Both the position numbers and the translations under genes were made by a program. The notes beneath the pieces were generated by a model. That model had not been told where the DNA came from, did not search any database, and saw only the letters and a program-made list of their open reading frames with translations. From Tachypleus tridentatus (lineage: Eukaryota; Arthropoda; Merostomata; Xiphosura; Limulidae): a stretch of DNA of 64,000 bases. Shown piece after piece: positions 11,631 to 23,465 of the stretch (the stretch's first letter is position 1; each line of letters opens with the position of its first letter). Location of the stretch: NCBI RefSeq assembly GCF_004210375.1, contig NW_027467782.1, positions 28,003,276-28,067,275 on the forward strand, written 5' to 3'.

Positions 11631-13090
11631 TATCCACTAACATAAACCTAAGATACCAGTTTCCTTTGCCAGGCACAGGTGGTCCAATAACATTCACAGT
11701 TACTCTGTTGAATAGCTATCTTGTGAGAGACATTTCACCCTGTGGAATCTTGGCTACCTTTCTACTTGTTACTGTCCTATGTTAGATGTCAAATGACCTG
11801 TAGAAACTGGTCACATCTCTGATGACCCTCACCAAATGAAAGTTGTTGGTGATTTTTCTGCCACTTTTTCTGCTCCTAAATTTTCTCACACAATCATATC
11901 ATGAGCCAACTTCATCACTTGAATGTAGTACTCTTTTGGTACTGTGGTTCTCTTTAAATTCCCCAGTAGAGCTCTTTTGATAGTTCTAATACAGCATACC
12001 CTTCTGGTCTTATGTTTAACTTTCTTCTTGACATTGTCCCAAAGTTTCTTTTATGCTTCCTTCAGTTCTCACAGACCTACATATAGGGCTTCATCTGTTG
12101 ATACTTGCAGAAGCTTGATGTCTTGCTTGCTCTGCTTTTCTTGAGCTCTTTTGGTGACTGCACAATACCTCATAAGTCTCCTTTCTGCCTCATTCTTGTA
12201 AACCTTTTCTGCCAAATATATTGCTGATTACCAAGTTCTAGATGGGTGCCGTCATATACATTGACTCAAGGTCTCCCAAGTAGTATGGAATGTCCATCTT
12301 TATTCTCGATATGTGGAAATTTCTCACTATACTATCAATCAGCACCCACAAATATACCTTTCCCATGACCTGGTAATTAGATACTAGGCTGGTTATCAAT
12401 GCTGCACCATGTTTCTTGTAGAATTTTACTTTCATGTCAATAACATTGTCTTCAACTTTTGGCATGCTGTAATTTGTTGATATCTTTCGATGTTTATCAG
12501 ATTCTCTAATCACTCCTGGCACTGCTGAAATATTTACTAACTTGAGCTGACTATCAGTGATGCACTGTTTGATCATGATGATAGCATTTCCTTCTTGTGA
12601 TGAATATTCTGAGCTGTTTGCTTTCTGTTTCTTCTGACAGCAGCACGCATGGTGAAAGTCACCCTTTTTTTTTTCTTGTGAGTACCATATTTCTAGGTAG
12701 TTCCAGCTGCTTTTTATTGAGATTTTTGCAGTTGGTTACTGGTGACAGGCTTGCACTCATATGCAGTGTGTCCTGTTTTATAACAAGTAATGTATCTCTT
12801 GTTTCATTTTCTTTTGACATATCAGCTTTGATGCCATCATGATTATGGTCAATCAACATTGGTTTTGCCTTTGAATGGTTATTCTTGGACTTGCCAGTTT
12901 TACCCTTTCCATGAACTTCCATATACTGTTCTGCCAGTTTGCTTATCTTGTGTTTCTGTATCTTTTAGGAGCAATAACATATCAGAGGAACATGTGATCA
13001 CCACTACAGCTGTGCATTTACAGGCATACTTTTCCTGTTGTTGTTTACACCTACTACTGTATTATTCTGGTAGGATATTTTTACAATAAG
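11631..13090 (-). mobile_element. Gypsy-type LTR retrotransposon fossil, antisense
   Basis: Minus-strand parts in order: a gag-like segment with a decayed zinc knuckle (about 12920-12660), an aspartic-protease-like segment (LIDSIVRNF near 12330, family LIDSGATRNF), and an integrase zinc-finger and core-like segment (about 11960-11640). Terminal repeats are not certain. It is broken, with many breaks, and old. Confidence 0.6.
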
Positions 13091-13099
13091 TAATTGTAA

Positions 13100-13245
13100 C
13101 TTGCTGGTGATAAATTTCAACAATAGACAAACAGCACAAAGTCCGCTTATTTTAAAATAATATATTAAAACAAGTCAAACATGTACCTGCCAGTATTCTA
13201 GAATGTTTCATACATACTGTTATATGTTATCATGCAATAAATACT
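13100..13245. repeat. Dispersed repeat shared with 31840-31930
   Basis: The words AAATTTCAACAATA, ACAAACAGCA and ATATTAAAACAA occur in the same order here and near 31850. The position beside the Gypsy-type fossil would suit a terminal-repeat piece, but this is a guess. Confidence 0.4.
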
Positions 13246-13253
13246 CTAATTAA

Positions 13254-13990
13254 CCCTCTCATCCCAGGTACCCTTTAATGTAGTTTAACTTTTAAAATAT
13301 TTTTTGCTTATGTTATACTAGTTAGTATATTATAAAAGTTTATTTAATAATCTGTATTTTAATAGTTTTAAGTTTTAATTCTACAAGGCAATATTTAGAA
13401 ATAATTCAAAATTCCTCCTAGTGTGATGCACATGGCATATTTTATCCAAAACCCATCTTTCATGTATTGTATCCACTGGCCCTCGAAAAGTGCTAAAGTA
13501 AGTTTGAACTACTCACTATAAAATTGTCATTGTTTAGATAAACCATAACTATTATGGCATTCAGTTTTGTTTGGTTACAGAGCTATCAAATAGAAAATCA
13601 GACCCACCTGTCACATCCTGTTTGTTAATAGTTTTTCTTACATTTAATTATATATTACCTATAACAAGTAGAAAGTCAAGGTTTTTGTTTATCAAATAAT
13701 GTATTATATTCTGAATAGAGAAGGATCAGTTTCACACAGAGTACAAGCAGTGTTTCTATGAGAAACTTAACAACTAGCATGGATGAATTTGTTAGGGAAG
13801 TAGTCTGCTTTTTGCATGTTATTTGGTGCATTATTTAATTAAATAAAACTATGCAGTGTATTACTACCATAAGTATAAAATAGGCTCAAGTTTTCTCAGC
13901 AATCAACAGCATGAAAAACAATTGGTTGAGTAAACAAATTCAGTTGCTGATTATAATAACAGAAATTATTCTAACAAAACTGTCTTCACT
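13254..13990 (+). mobile_element. TTAA-flanked piggyBac-like non-autonomous element (copy 3), left part
   Basis: It starts with TTAA at 13250-13253 and then CCCTCTCATCCCAGGT, the cleanest left terminus of the family. It follows copies 1 and 2 through GGTTACAGAGCTATC and GACTAGC-like words to about 13915. The right half is not found. Confidence 0.62.
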
Positions 13991-14477
13991 TGAAACTATT
14001 GAGTTCAAACTATGTTAGACTTCCCATAATTATGATCACTAAAATCAGGAAACCTTTCTCATTATTAATAAAGGAGAACTAAAATTGTCCATTATGCGAA
14101 TCTTTGAAGATAATTTGTATGCCAAAGGCAATGGAAAATATTAAAGGCATGCTTATTATACTGATCATATACAGAAACAGGCTACTCCAAATAAAATGGC
14201 TGCCTATGTCACATTTGTCTAGAATGTCAAGTACAAAGAACATGTACCAAAATTTTATGGCTGAGTAAAGGTGTATTCACGTTAAAAAAAGTATGATAGT
14301 TTAAAGCTATAATATTATTTCATTTAAGAGATGGATTTTGCAATAAATACAAAATAAATAAGGAAATAAATGGAAAAATTTTGCATAGAGCTTTGAAAAT
14401 AAAATATGATTATAAATTGTTAAGACAAGTAATATGTAATATAATTATTAAAAACAAATTGAGATGTTTTGTTTCAG

Positions 14478-14546
14478 AGTGAACTTCTGCAGTATCTATT
14501 GGAGCAAGAATCAGCAGATCCACTTATATCACAGTTGATGTCTGTA
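14478..14546 (+). pseudogene. ATR: ATR remnant, exon e4 (HEAT region)
   Basis: A 69-nt, phase 0-0 exon follows TTTGTTTCAG and precedes GTAAGT. It encodes SELLQYLLEQESADPLISQ and then LMSV, aligning with human KLIKYATDSETVEPIISQLVTV. It is intact by itself. It lies 7 kb downstream of e3, past the DIRS, LINE and Gypsy-type debris. Confidence 0.83.
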
Positions 14547-15044
14547 GTAAGTAATTTCATGTAGTTAGTGTAATTGTTATTTATAATACTGTTTATAGAA
14601 TGTTTTGCAGTTAGAATGTATGTATACGTTAAATATTTGAAGAGTTACCAAATAATATGCATCTATTGATTATCTGTATTTTGGTTGTTTTTCTTTTTTT
14701 GCTAAAGCTTGAGATTACTTTTGTAAATTTTAATAGTCTTTAACTTCACTAAACTATTTTGAAATTTAATCTTTTATCTACTGACCTGATTTACATGTTT
14801 ATTGCAAGTTGTAAAATTCAGATATTCCATTTTAAGTCTCATTAAAATTATTATTTTGCAAATTTAACTTTTTTTATTCATAATATCTGTATTAAGACAT
14901 ATGTTCTGTTATCAGATGTTGAATTTGAATGAATTTTAACATCTTCATTCATAGTTATTTGTAATTTTAAGATTTAAATAATTACAAAAGTTAAAGGATG
15001 CAAAATCAAATGTTATGCTGAATAGATTTTAATACATTAGCTGT
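14547..15044. other. Unassigned intron
   Basis: AT-rich intron after e4; nothing recognised. The stretch 13991-14477 before e4 is similar in character. Confidence 0.4.
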
Positions 15045-15720
15045 TGTGTGACTTGCTGGTAGGTCACACCTAATTTGTATTGACGCGTGCCATGTAACCA
15101 GCTCGTGGGTCACACCACCTGCCAGTTTCAGTTGTAATTTGCCTCCTTGTCGTAGTCTAAAGTTGTTTCCAATGCCATATGACACATCAGGAATGCCTCA
15201 TCTTTTACCACTTATAATGTTCTCTCTATATCTTTTGAATGGATTATTCCTAATATGTTTGGGCTACTACTGAAAGGAAAGTTTTTGCAATGAGTTCCAT
15301 CCACTTTATGCCAAGCATTGGCTGGGAGTATGGCATCATTACTTTCATTGTCAGTATTGTCATTTTGACTAGTAGATTCCAGTTGACTACAGGCATCTGG
15401 CATAATTGAGAGTTGGCAATGATCATCTGACATAGTGGATTTATTAGAGTCAGGACTAGTTGGCACTTAACTATTCATATCAGAAAAATAACTAAATGAC
15501 TCATCACTATCTGTTGAGGTGTTAATCTGTAACATGATTTAGAAGTAAATTTTTTCATATATTCATTTAAACATTCCAATATAAAAATGTTTTTCATTTA
15601 GACATTCCAATATAAAAAGAAAATAACGGTGAATTAGTTGAACCGTTGTATAAAATATATGATGAATTTCAGTGTGACCTGCTGGCAGATCATGGGCCAC
15701 ATAGCAGGTCATGGTATAAA
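15045..15720 (-). mobile_element. piggyBac-type remnant with transposase N-terminal piece
   Basis: The ends carry diverged inverted words around GTGACCTGCTGGCAG (15048-15070 and 15672-15712). Between them a minus-strand open frame of 84 codons (15466-15212) is rich in Asp, Ser and Asn and ends with WHKVDGTHCKNFPFSS, like the acidic N-terminus before the transposase core of piggyBac proteins. No DDD core is present. A 30-bp direct repeat lies at about 15560-15620. Confidence 0.5.
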
Positions 15721-15917
15721 TATATATACTGACAGTCTAAGATAGTCAAATACTATCAGATAAAACCACAGAATAAAATTACTTAAGCCTAATTGCTTTA
15801 TAATGCAAATGGCACAGCTGTAATAACAAATTTATAACATTGAGGCAGCCAGTGTGTTGTTTGTACTTTATTTGAATTGTTGCTCTTTCCTTTGGCTGAT
15901 TTTGTTATATTTTATAG

Positions 15918-16006
15918 ATTATTTCAAGGTGTAGAGAAACAGATCCTATAATTCGATTAGCCTTGGCTGAATGCATTGGTGAACTGGGAGCCATTGACAA
16001 TGGGAG
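15918..16006 (+). pseudogene. ATR: ATR remnant, exon e5 (HEAT region, CIGELGAID landmark)
   Basis: The exon (89 nt, phase 0 in, phase 2 out) reads IISRCRETDPIIRLALAE and then CIGELGAIDNGR. The last part matches the very conserved ATR sequence CLGELGAIDPGR, which makes the gene assignment firm. The acceptor is TTTATAG and the donor GTACAG. It is intact. The phase-2 exit cannot join e6, which needs phase 1, so at least one exon that belongs after it is missing or unrecognisable. Confidence 0.88.
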
Positions 16007-18049
16007 GTACAGTTAAGTTTTTTGATATCCAAGATTAATACAAAGTTAGTTGACTTATCATAAAGTTCATAATTTGAAAAAATAGCATTGAAGAGCTGTA
16101 ATATTTAGTACTTGAACTAAGGAGAGTATGTGAAAGGTTATTTTGATGCCAAAAGTAATTACCAACAGAAGGCACTGATTGAAAGATTCTCACAGTCAAT
16201 ATGTTAACAAGTCACCTGGCTCAAAGACTATTTTATTCAAATTTCCTCTACCCTGAAATAAAGGAATGTTTCTACATGGATGATTACGTTCTCTGTCACA
16301 AATCTATTGTTCTAAGGTTCCTTAAAATGTAACGAGTTCAAATGATGAACCTGCATATTTATAGAATTTAATCTATTTATTGATTACCTGTGATTTGAGA
16401 TTCCATCAGTCAGTGTTTCCTTCAGTAAAAAAATATAGAAATGTCACTTCTAAGTGAAATGTATTTAGAGAAGAGAAAATACTTCTAAAAGTGAAGGAAT
16501 TTCTTCACTGAAACAGTGTTAAGCTACATCTGCATAATTTTAGGACTAACAGGTTTCACTTTTATAAGCTCATTCATTACTTACAAATAGACTTAATGTG
16601 TTGAAATAAAATTATTTGTAGACTGAGAATGTTTGTATCCTGTGTTTTGAAGCACCCATTGATAAAGTTGCAATATTGCTTTGGACTTTTCATTATTGTG
16701 AGTGAAAGACCTGTTGAGCTTCATGTATTTGTAGATATTGAAAATATTAGACACACTCGAGATTATAGGGTTGTTAATAAAGTGCCAATATCTAAAGTTT
16801 GTAACAAGAAGTAATTATTCTTGAGGAGACCTTTGGTGTACACATAATTCAAGAACTGTACTGTATAACGAATCTATGTTGATTGTATATGTGACTTTTT
16901 TTTAACACAGGCTTAGTCTCTGGGACTGGCTTTATAATCATTTTGTGTTTGATACAATTTTCAAGCTATTACTTTTAAATTAATAAATATATCTTGATGG
17001 AACTTGGTATATTATCAATAAATATTACAAGATTTGTTATGCAAAATATTGTTTTTTTTTATGAAGTCGTAAGCTTTCCTTTTGCCTTTTTTTCTTTTTT
17101 GCATGTTTCTTATCCAACATTTTGAGATGAAAAATACTTTCATGCATCAGAAAATTTTCAACTTTCACATACCAAATATAACATTCAAAAAACTTATCAA
17201 TGTTTATTAAGGAAAAACATTATGTTTTGCCCTTTATTTTTACTAATGAATCTCTGTGTAGGTTTGGTTGATTTTACTGATTTTGTAACCAAAAAACAAA
17301 ATATGTGTGTGTGTGTGTGTATATATATATAAATTTTGCCCTTTTCATTCTGGGATGACAACAGAGTATAACATGAAAACACAAATGTTTAGACTAAATA
17401 GCTTAAATCTTATAACATTAAACATTCATATATATTTATTATTTTTATTATAACAACCTTTCATCCATGCATGCCTAACAATACAGAAGCTACAGTGAAG
17501 CAGTCGCGTGTGTCACATTACTGTATTAAGTTATATGGAACTAATTTTTACTATCCACAGAGTGACCTGTTTTGACTGTGTTGTAGTAGAAAAGGATTGT
17601 ACAAAATACAGTCACATTTCAATTTTTATACATTATATACGTATTTACAATACTGTTATTTACAGGTAACAAATATACAGTTTAAATAAACAAAATAGTC
17701 ATAAGTTACAATATCAGTACTGTAGAATTCCACTATAATTTATCAAGCTTAGTAAGTAAGCTGTATTTAGGTCTAAAAAATATGAAATTCCAACATAATG
17801 ATTATCTTTTCTCACATATGTGAACTTTACACATGCTACAAACCTTCTGCTCCTCACTTTGAATTGTAAGATTTCAATGCGTTTCTCATCCGAATCGTCG
17901 TGTGACATACTCATTTGACATATGTGGTTCCTTCTACACTCCCTCTACTGAACTATCACTTCTCATTTGACAGTGCTTAGGTTTGGAAGAGCTTTTTCTT
18001 TTTTAAGGTTGTATTTACTGCTCACAAGGTTCTATCACTTTTGGGGATA
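16007..18049. other. Unassigned intron where ATR exons are expected but absent
   Basis: The family needs roughly 250 or more residues between e5 and e6. I could not find them in this stretch on either strand. A short TG/TA microsatellite lies at about 17305-17330. The open frame at 16629-16814 matches nothing I know. Confidence 0.5.
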
Positions 18050-18940
18050 TGGCATTATTGTTAGCAGCTAGAGATGGTGATTCCTCCTTTTCTTCCATTT
18101 TCCATCTTTCCCCTTGACTATCCGTGTAGGCTTCTGTACTCAGTGAGAGCTCTTTGTTGACATACTGCTTCCTACCAGGATACGTTTTCTTTATCCTCTG
18201 GCAATCCTCCTCTGTTCATGATCTTTTACCTACTTTTTTTGCCAGTTAGGTCCATCTTTTGTTTCAGTTGGTCTATTTCTCTTGGAATTTGTTCTAGGTA
18301 TACTCCTATCAGATCTGACAATTTCACTTTTCCCTTGCTTGCCTTTGTTATCCATTCTAAGTCTTCCATTATATTGCAGTTTCCTCTTTGTTTGGGGTTT
18401 CATCTTCCACCTGTAGCCATTCTTCATAATTCTGTGTGACTGACTGTTAAGTTTCTATTTATACTTTCCTTTTTCTTTTCACAGGTCTTCTTTTCATTCC
18501 TCATTATTTTGATCCTGTTCTGTGGTCAGACACCAGGATTTTTTTAAACTTTAAATCCACACTGTACTTCCATGATGTGTTCAATTTATCTTCCATGGTT
18601 TCACACATTCACCATTGAGATGGGGTGTTCCACAAAATCACATATAGGTTCATGATTTTCATGATATTTTGTGTTTCATAACCAAGCCCATCCCAGACTG
18701 TATCACCCTTGGACTGAATGGGAAAACAGAAGGGGTTTGTTGTCCATCCTAATCATTCCTAGAATTAATAACTCAGTATGGTCTGATTTTTCAAAATAAG
18801 ATTTTGTGGTTATGTGGTGATACTGCTTTGGATTTCACCACTACATTGTCACCTTCCTTGCTTCAAGTGGAGTATGGGCATCCTTACAACTCCAGTTCCA
18901 AATTGCTGAGGTGGTTGACCCTGAAGGCACCCAGCTGAAA
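18050..18940. repeat. Unidentified dispersed repeat, retroelement-like
   Basis: A C/T-rich plus strand with a minus-strand open frame rich in Lys and Arg (18427-18230). The end GAGTATGGG...AATTGCTGAGGTGG...CCTGAAGGC resembles GCAGTATGG...AACTGCTGGAGTGG...CATGAAGGC near 27150-27220, so the two regions may share an ancestor. Family unknown. Confidence 0.35.
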
Positions 18941-19723
18941 TGTTTAATAATTTATTTCTAAATAGTCATAATGTATATACATATATATAATGTATAATAA
19001 TTTAAATGTGTCTGTATATTACAAAATACTAGTCCACTAAAACACAGCCAAGACAGAAAAGGACTAAAGGTCAGTTTTATGTTACTGGATATGTAATATG
19101 AGAGCATCAGATCAATGCAAGTTGCACAATGCTAGCTAGGCATGACTGGAAGGTCAGTAACATAATAAATATATATGTAACATGTAGCATTATGAGACTT
19201 AGTCTACTTAAACTAAACATTTGTATTTTCATATTACAATATGTCATCATCATAGCACTAAAAAAAAAAATTATTTATTTCCTAATTTTTTAATGATAGT
19301 TACAAAGCTAGTTAAGTGACAGACCCCACAGCTGGAGTGTAGAAAATAGAGTGATTCTATTCTTTACATAATAAGACATGGTTTGTGATTATTGGTGACC
19401 TAATGGAGGTCCTATGGGTTTTGTTCTTGACAGAATAAAAACGATTCTTAGTTGTTGAGATGTAATCTGCTACTAGGACCTCAAGATGGCTGTTTTGGTT
19501 CTGTTGTTAAATAGAATTATTCACAGTTATTGAGATGTGACCCATTACTAAGACCTCATGATGACTGTTGTGGTTCTGTATGTTCATAAGCTCATGCATA
19601 GAATGAATGCACCAACTTTCCTTAATCTATAATAAATGTTTTACATGTAAAGACAATGTATTTTTCGTTTTTTGTGATTTGCTTTTGCTAATGCATGAAT
19701 TGACAAAGTTGTTATTTCTCTAG
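18941..19723. other. Unassigned intron with a two-copy ~85-bp repeat
   Basis: Two diverged direct copies lie at about 19448-19520 and 19523-19600, each with TTGAGATGT, AGGACCTCA or AAGACCTCA, and GGTTCTGT. Otherwise nothing is recognised before e6. Confidence 0.45.
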
Positions 19724-19895
19724 TGGACCCACATAATGATCCCAACTATAAGTCTGTTTATGACTTCCTGAAGAGTGTTCCAGAAGACCTTTTAGCTCCT
19801 TTGTTTGTCAAGCTTATGCTCGGGCTTTAATGTATTTAGAATTATCAATCAAGAATAACCAAGAATCATCACGGCTACAGTTGCCTTTCTTGCAG
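19724..19895 (+). pseudogene. ATR: ATR remnant, exon e6 (start of FAT domain)
   Basis: After TTTCTCTAG the exon reads DPHNDPNYKSVYDFLKSVP then EDLLAPLFVK, then shifts to AYARALMYLELSIKNNQES and LQLPFLQ. These match the ATR FAT start (human DYEDYQSVTRFLDLIPQDTLA, then KAYTRAVMHFESF, then GFLQ). The shift lies at about 19811, where one base (a G in AAGG) is missing. Read with that base the exon leaves in phase 0 and fits e7. The donor is GTAAAT. Confidence 0.83.
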
Positions 19896-20622
19896 GTAAA
19901 TAATTTTGAAATGATATCTCTTGTAATTTTGTATAATGAAATATTAATACTACTAAGATTACATCACATGCCAGAATATTCTGTTTGATTTCAAATGACA
20001 AAATAATAGTTTAAGGAAAACAATAGATTTTGGTAATTTTGCATTGAAACAGATTTTAAGTGTGAATCTGCAGTGTGTGTTATGTGAAGTTGCAATATTC
20101 ATGAGATGAAAAGAAACCAAACTGTGTAAAGTTTAATACTTACAATCTTTCAATGAGCTAATTGTATAATAAAATTCTGGGCTTGTACCTCAAACTCAGA
20201 TTTGTGCTATAACTTTTGCTACTGTCAGACTTACATCTTCTGTAGTACAACTTTACATGCACATATACATAAAATTATAGCTCTCAAAGAATATTTTCAG
20301 AGTACTCATGTTAAAATGTTTTTATTTTTTATTGTCTACACCTTTTCTCCTGATAATTTGGTTATTTGGTTCATATCAACAAAATTTCCCATTATTTCAG
20401 TGGTACTGTCACAGGGCAGACTCAGTGTACCTTATTTCTGATCCTGTGCCTCTCCTTATCTGTTAATGAACTTCAGAATCACTCTTTATAAGAATAAGGA
20501 ATCTAAGAATATTCAATATTCAAATGCAAAAAATGTTTTTATTTATATATAGGATGAATGCATTGTTTTTTGTTACTACTTTTTTCAGTTGTGATCAGTA
20601 TGCATCTATTTTTTTGTCTTAG
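19896..20622. other. Unassigned intron
   Basis: Intron between e6 and e7. No repeat or coding signal recognised. Confidence 0.45.
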
Positions 20623-20728
20623 AAACTGTACATCCTCCTTGATGAACCAGATGGAGTGGCAGGAGTAGCAGCATCTCGTCAAGAAGACCCCACACTTCAT
20701 GATTTGATTCTAGGTCATGAAGCAACTG
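20623..20728 (+). pseudogene. ATR: ATR remnant, exon e7 (FAT domain, DEPDGVAGV landmark)
   Basis: This 106-nt exon (acceptor TGTCTTAG, donor GTATGT) reads KLYILLDEPDGVAGVAASR then QEDPTLHDLILGHEATG. The motif EPDGVAGV followed about ten residues later by L..xILxHE is diagnostic of ATR (human HEPDGVAGVSAIRKAEPSL). It is intact, enters in phase 0 and leaves in phase 1 into e8. Confidence 0.9.
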
Positions 20729-21152
20729 GTATGTAAAATTAAATATTTCTTTATGTATGTAACTGTTAACCCTTTCCAGATGGGTCATGGGTCAAAGGCC
20801 ACATCATTGCACTTGTCAACTTACATTCAAAATTTTATTGAACTACTATTTTATAACTTTATCTTCTTAAGTTTGGTATCAAACTGTATGTTAATATTTA
20901 AATTTTCATATTATACGTTATTTAAAAAGACACCTAAACATCGATTTTTGTGTGTCATGATGTGTTTAATATATGTGTTTTATCTGATTTTTGAGTTATC
21001 TGTGAACTTTTAAATTTGGTTATTTGTTAGTAATTCAAATTAGCATATACTAAGGTAATTAGAGAACTGATTTTGTGGTCTTTATTTACTGAGTACTAAC
21101 TTAAACATAATTAAATTTTATCCTGTGTATAGTATTATCTACTAATTGATTT

Positions 21153-21278
21153 GTTTCCAGTTGGTACAGCACTAAGTTTATAGATTTACAATGCTAAAAT
21201 CAGGGGTTCAATTCCCCTCGGTAGACTCAGCAGATAGCCAGATGTGGCGTTGCTGTAAGAAAACATACACACACACAC
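21153..21278 (+). mobile_element. Second tRNA-derived SINE family, with CA tail and perfect target duplication
   Basis: The 126-bp element carries a B-box word GGGGTTCAATTCCCC, then CTCGGTAGACTCAGCAGATAG and a CA run. A perfect 12-bp duplication ACTAATTGATTT flanks it (21141-21152 and 21279-21290), so the insertion is young. The sequence differs from the SINE at 3530. Confidence 0.88.
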
Positions 21279-21290
21279 ACTAATTGATTT

Positions 21291-22090
21291 TTGTTGTTTT
21301 TTATAAACTGGTAAGTCTATAACCTAGTTATTTTTGGTGAATTTCTGTTTTCTCAATCACTATGATTTTCTTTTACACAGATATACTATCCATTTATTTT
21401 ATTAATTCAAGCTATGCTATTTTATTAATCTATTCTATTACATTGTATCCAACATAAAATTTATACAATTATACACTTGTGCTTTTAATGTTTTAAAAAG
21501 TTGTCCAAAGATGATGAGAAGTCTTCATGACAACACTGGTATTACTGATGATGATCTTTTTGCTTTCAGCATCTCTCTTCATCCTCAGATAACTTAACTC
21601 TGGGTGTACAAGCTAAAGAGGCATATTGAAAACTTCTTAAACAGCTTACCTGTTTGCTGTGGATGGACATACTTTGTCAGCATTCAAAACTCTAGTAAAG
21701 TATAAAAGCAAAATGGGGTACAGTTGATTTCAGATCTTGATAATGCCAATAGAAAGAAATAATTAATTAACATTATTGTTGAAGCCATTCAAGTTGCAGT
21801 ACTTTTATGCAATGCTTAGTTGTGGTAGTTACACATGAAAACTGGCTCTAAAAATAAACAAACTGATTTTTGCTAAAGCAGTGAAGCAATGTTTTACAGT
21901 TTATTTCTGTTGTTGCCTTACAGAACATTGGGAGCTTTGGCAATGTAGGTACAAGTAATCTAAAGAGGATTATTGGTGATGGACATAAAGATGATGGAAA
22001 TGTTTTAATTCCATCAAAGAAATATGCTTACATGCTAATTTTAGCTACAGCTTATGAAGTATCTTTGACAAATCCTGTTTTTTTTAAATA
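21291..22090. other. Unassigned intron with an unexplained open stretch
   Basis: Most is featureless. From about 21925 to 22100 the plus strand stays open after a CTTACAG acceptor-like site: NIGSFGNVGTSNLKRIIGD, then a stretch to a TAG. It matches no ATR segment I know and no transposon I recognise. Chance or an old element is possible. Confidence 0.35.
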
Positions 22091-22094
22091 TTGC

Positions 22095-22570
22095 CTTTAG
22101 AATTAAGAACTTAAAACTTGTATACTGTTATAATATGCATTATTAGCTGAGATGTTTATGCTATTCTAATTGTTATAACAAATTAATTAAATTTTGATTG
22201 TGAGACACTAAGATCTTGTGTCATGCCAAGTAAGTAATACTTTGGTGATCGGTTTGTCTTTTTCAGAACAAGCATCATAGTGTGAGAATTGACATTTGCT
22301 CAGTAGGTAATACCCTCTTCTCTTACTCATTTTCCATTGCATCAAGAGCTATGAAAGTTAACATAATTTCTTATAATGTTGTAATCACTCACACAAAGCA
22401 TAACTTTTATAGTCTTCGATCTCATTTGGTTACACATCCCAGAAATTGTAAATTTGTAAATCAGACCCAATGTGACATATCACATCCTCTTGTTTCAGAA
22501 ATTGCCAGTAGTTATCTGTGATGTTTAATACCACATTATGTGTAAATAATAGAAAGCCAACATTCTAAGG
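22095..22570. repeat. Scrambled pieces of the TTAA element family
   Basis: The first part (about 22095-22235) resembles the reverse complement of the left third of copies 1-3 (GAACTTAAAACTT, GCTATTCTAATTG). The second part (about 22400-22560) is in forward orientation (TTTGGTTACA, CACATCCT, AGAAAG). Neither terminus is present. Confidence 0.5.
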
Positions 22571-23299
22571 CTGGTGTAGAATCTCTAGCATCAGGGAAAC
22601 ATTTGCTGAGGCTTTGTTATCTTAACATCTTTTATATTTTGGTTTTTCTGATTTACTTGCTCCTGATTATGATATAGTGACCTAATTTTAATTCACTAAC
22701 TTGACAGGTTCTCTTCTGCCAAAGAAAATCCACAGTCAATCTAATGAGACTCCGACAAGGGGATCATTGTGATTATCAAATGGTACTTCTGTACGTGAAA
22801 TCAGAAAACATCTTGTTTAAGTGTGTATCTTTATTAATAACTGTTTATACATACCCCTGTTATTCCATCCTTCATTGTGTGCACTAAAGAGAGGTTTTGT
22901 GCACTTTATATTTTTAATGTGTTTAGTTATTCATTATGTAATTGGGCTGTAACAACCAGTTTTTTGTGTCTTAAATATGAAATGTATATTCTTGCTCACA
23001 TCCAACAAAAGGTCTGGAAAACTGGCATCTTGAATAATTTCAGTGTCTTTGAAATACTTCTCTTGCTGCTGTTTATGAGCTAAGTTCTCATCAACAAAGT
23101 TTTGCAGGCACATGAATTCATATTTTCTTTACTAACCAAACATTTCTTTCTGCTGTAATGGTACTGCTAGTGTGGGAATGTTTCTTCTATGTCATTCTGA
23201 AATCAAGTATTGTATTAGTTTTGAAGCTACAATTTCATATTTAGGCTGAATTTCTCTGTTATTTTATTTTGTTGTAAACAATTTTATTTTACTCTGTGA
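22571..23299. other. Unassigned intron
   Basis: Nothing recognised; short plus-strand frames show no family signal. Confidence 0.4.
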
Positions 23300-23465
23300 T
23301 GACGACAAAACCCACTTGTAGAGAAAAATATATATGTAAAAACGGCTGGTATGAGTAGAGAAAGCTCTATGTACAACGATGACTGAAGAAGGTTGAAACA
23401 TTGTTCGCTGTTCCACATAATGCTTTTTCTACCCATACCAACAGTTTTTACATATATAATTTTCT
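23300..23465. mobile_element. Foldback MITE
   Basis: Arms of about 45 bp face each other: TATATATGTAAAAACGGCTG with GGTATGAGTAGAGAAAGC on the left (23320-23365), and their complement from GCTTTTTCTACCCATACC onward on the right (23421-23464). The centre holds GACTGAAGAAGGTTGAAAC. Pieces of the same family recur at 35662, 44318 and 61357. Confidence 0.8.

Noticed and set aside
12597-13089. Plus-strand hydrophobic open frames suggestive of membrane proteins
   Set aside because: They are the reverse of Lys- and Asp-rich minus-strand gag-like sequence of a Gypsy-type fossil.
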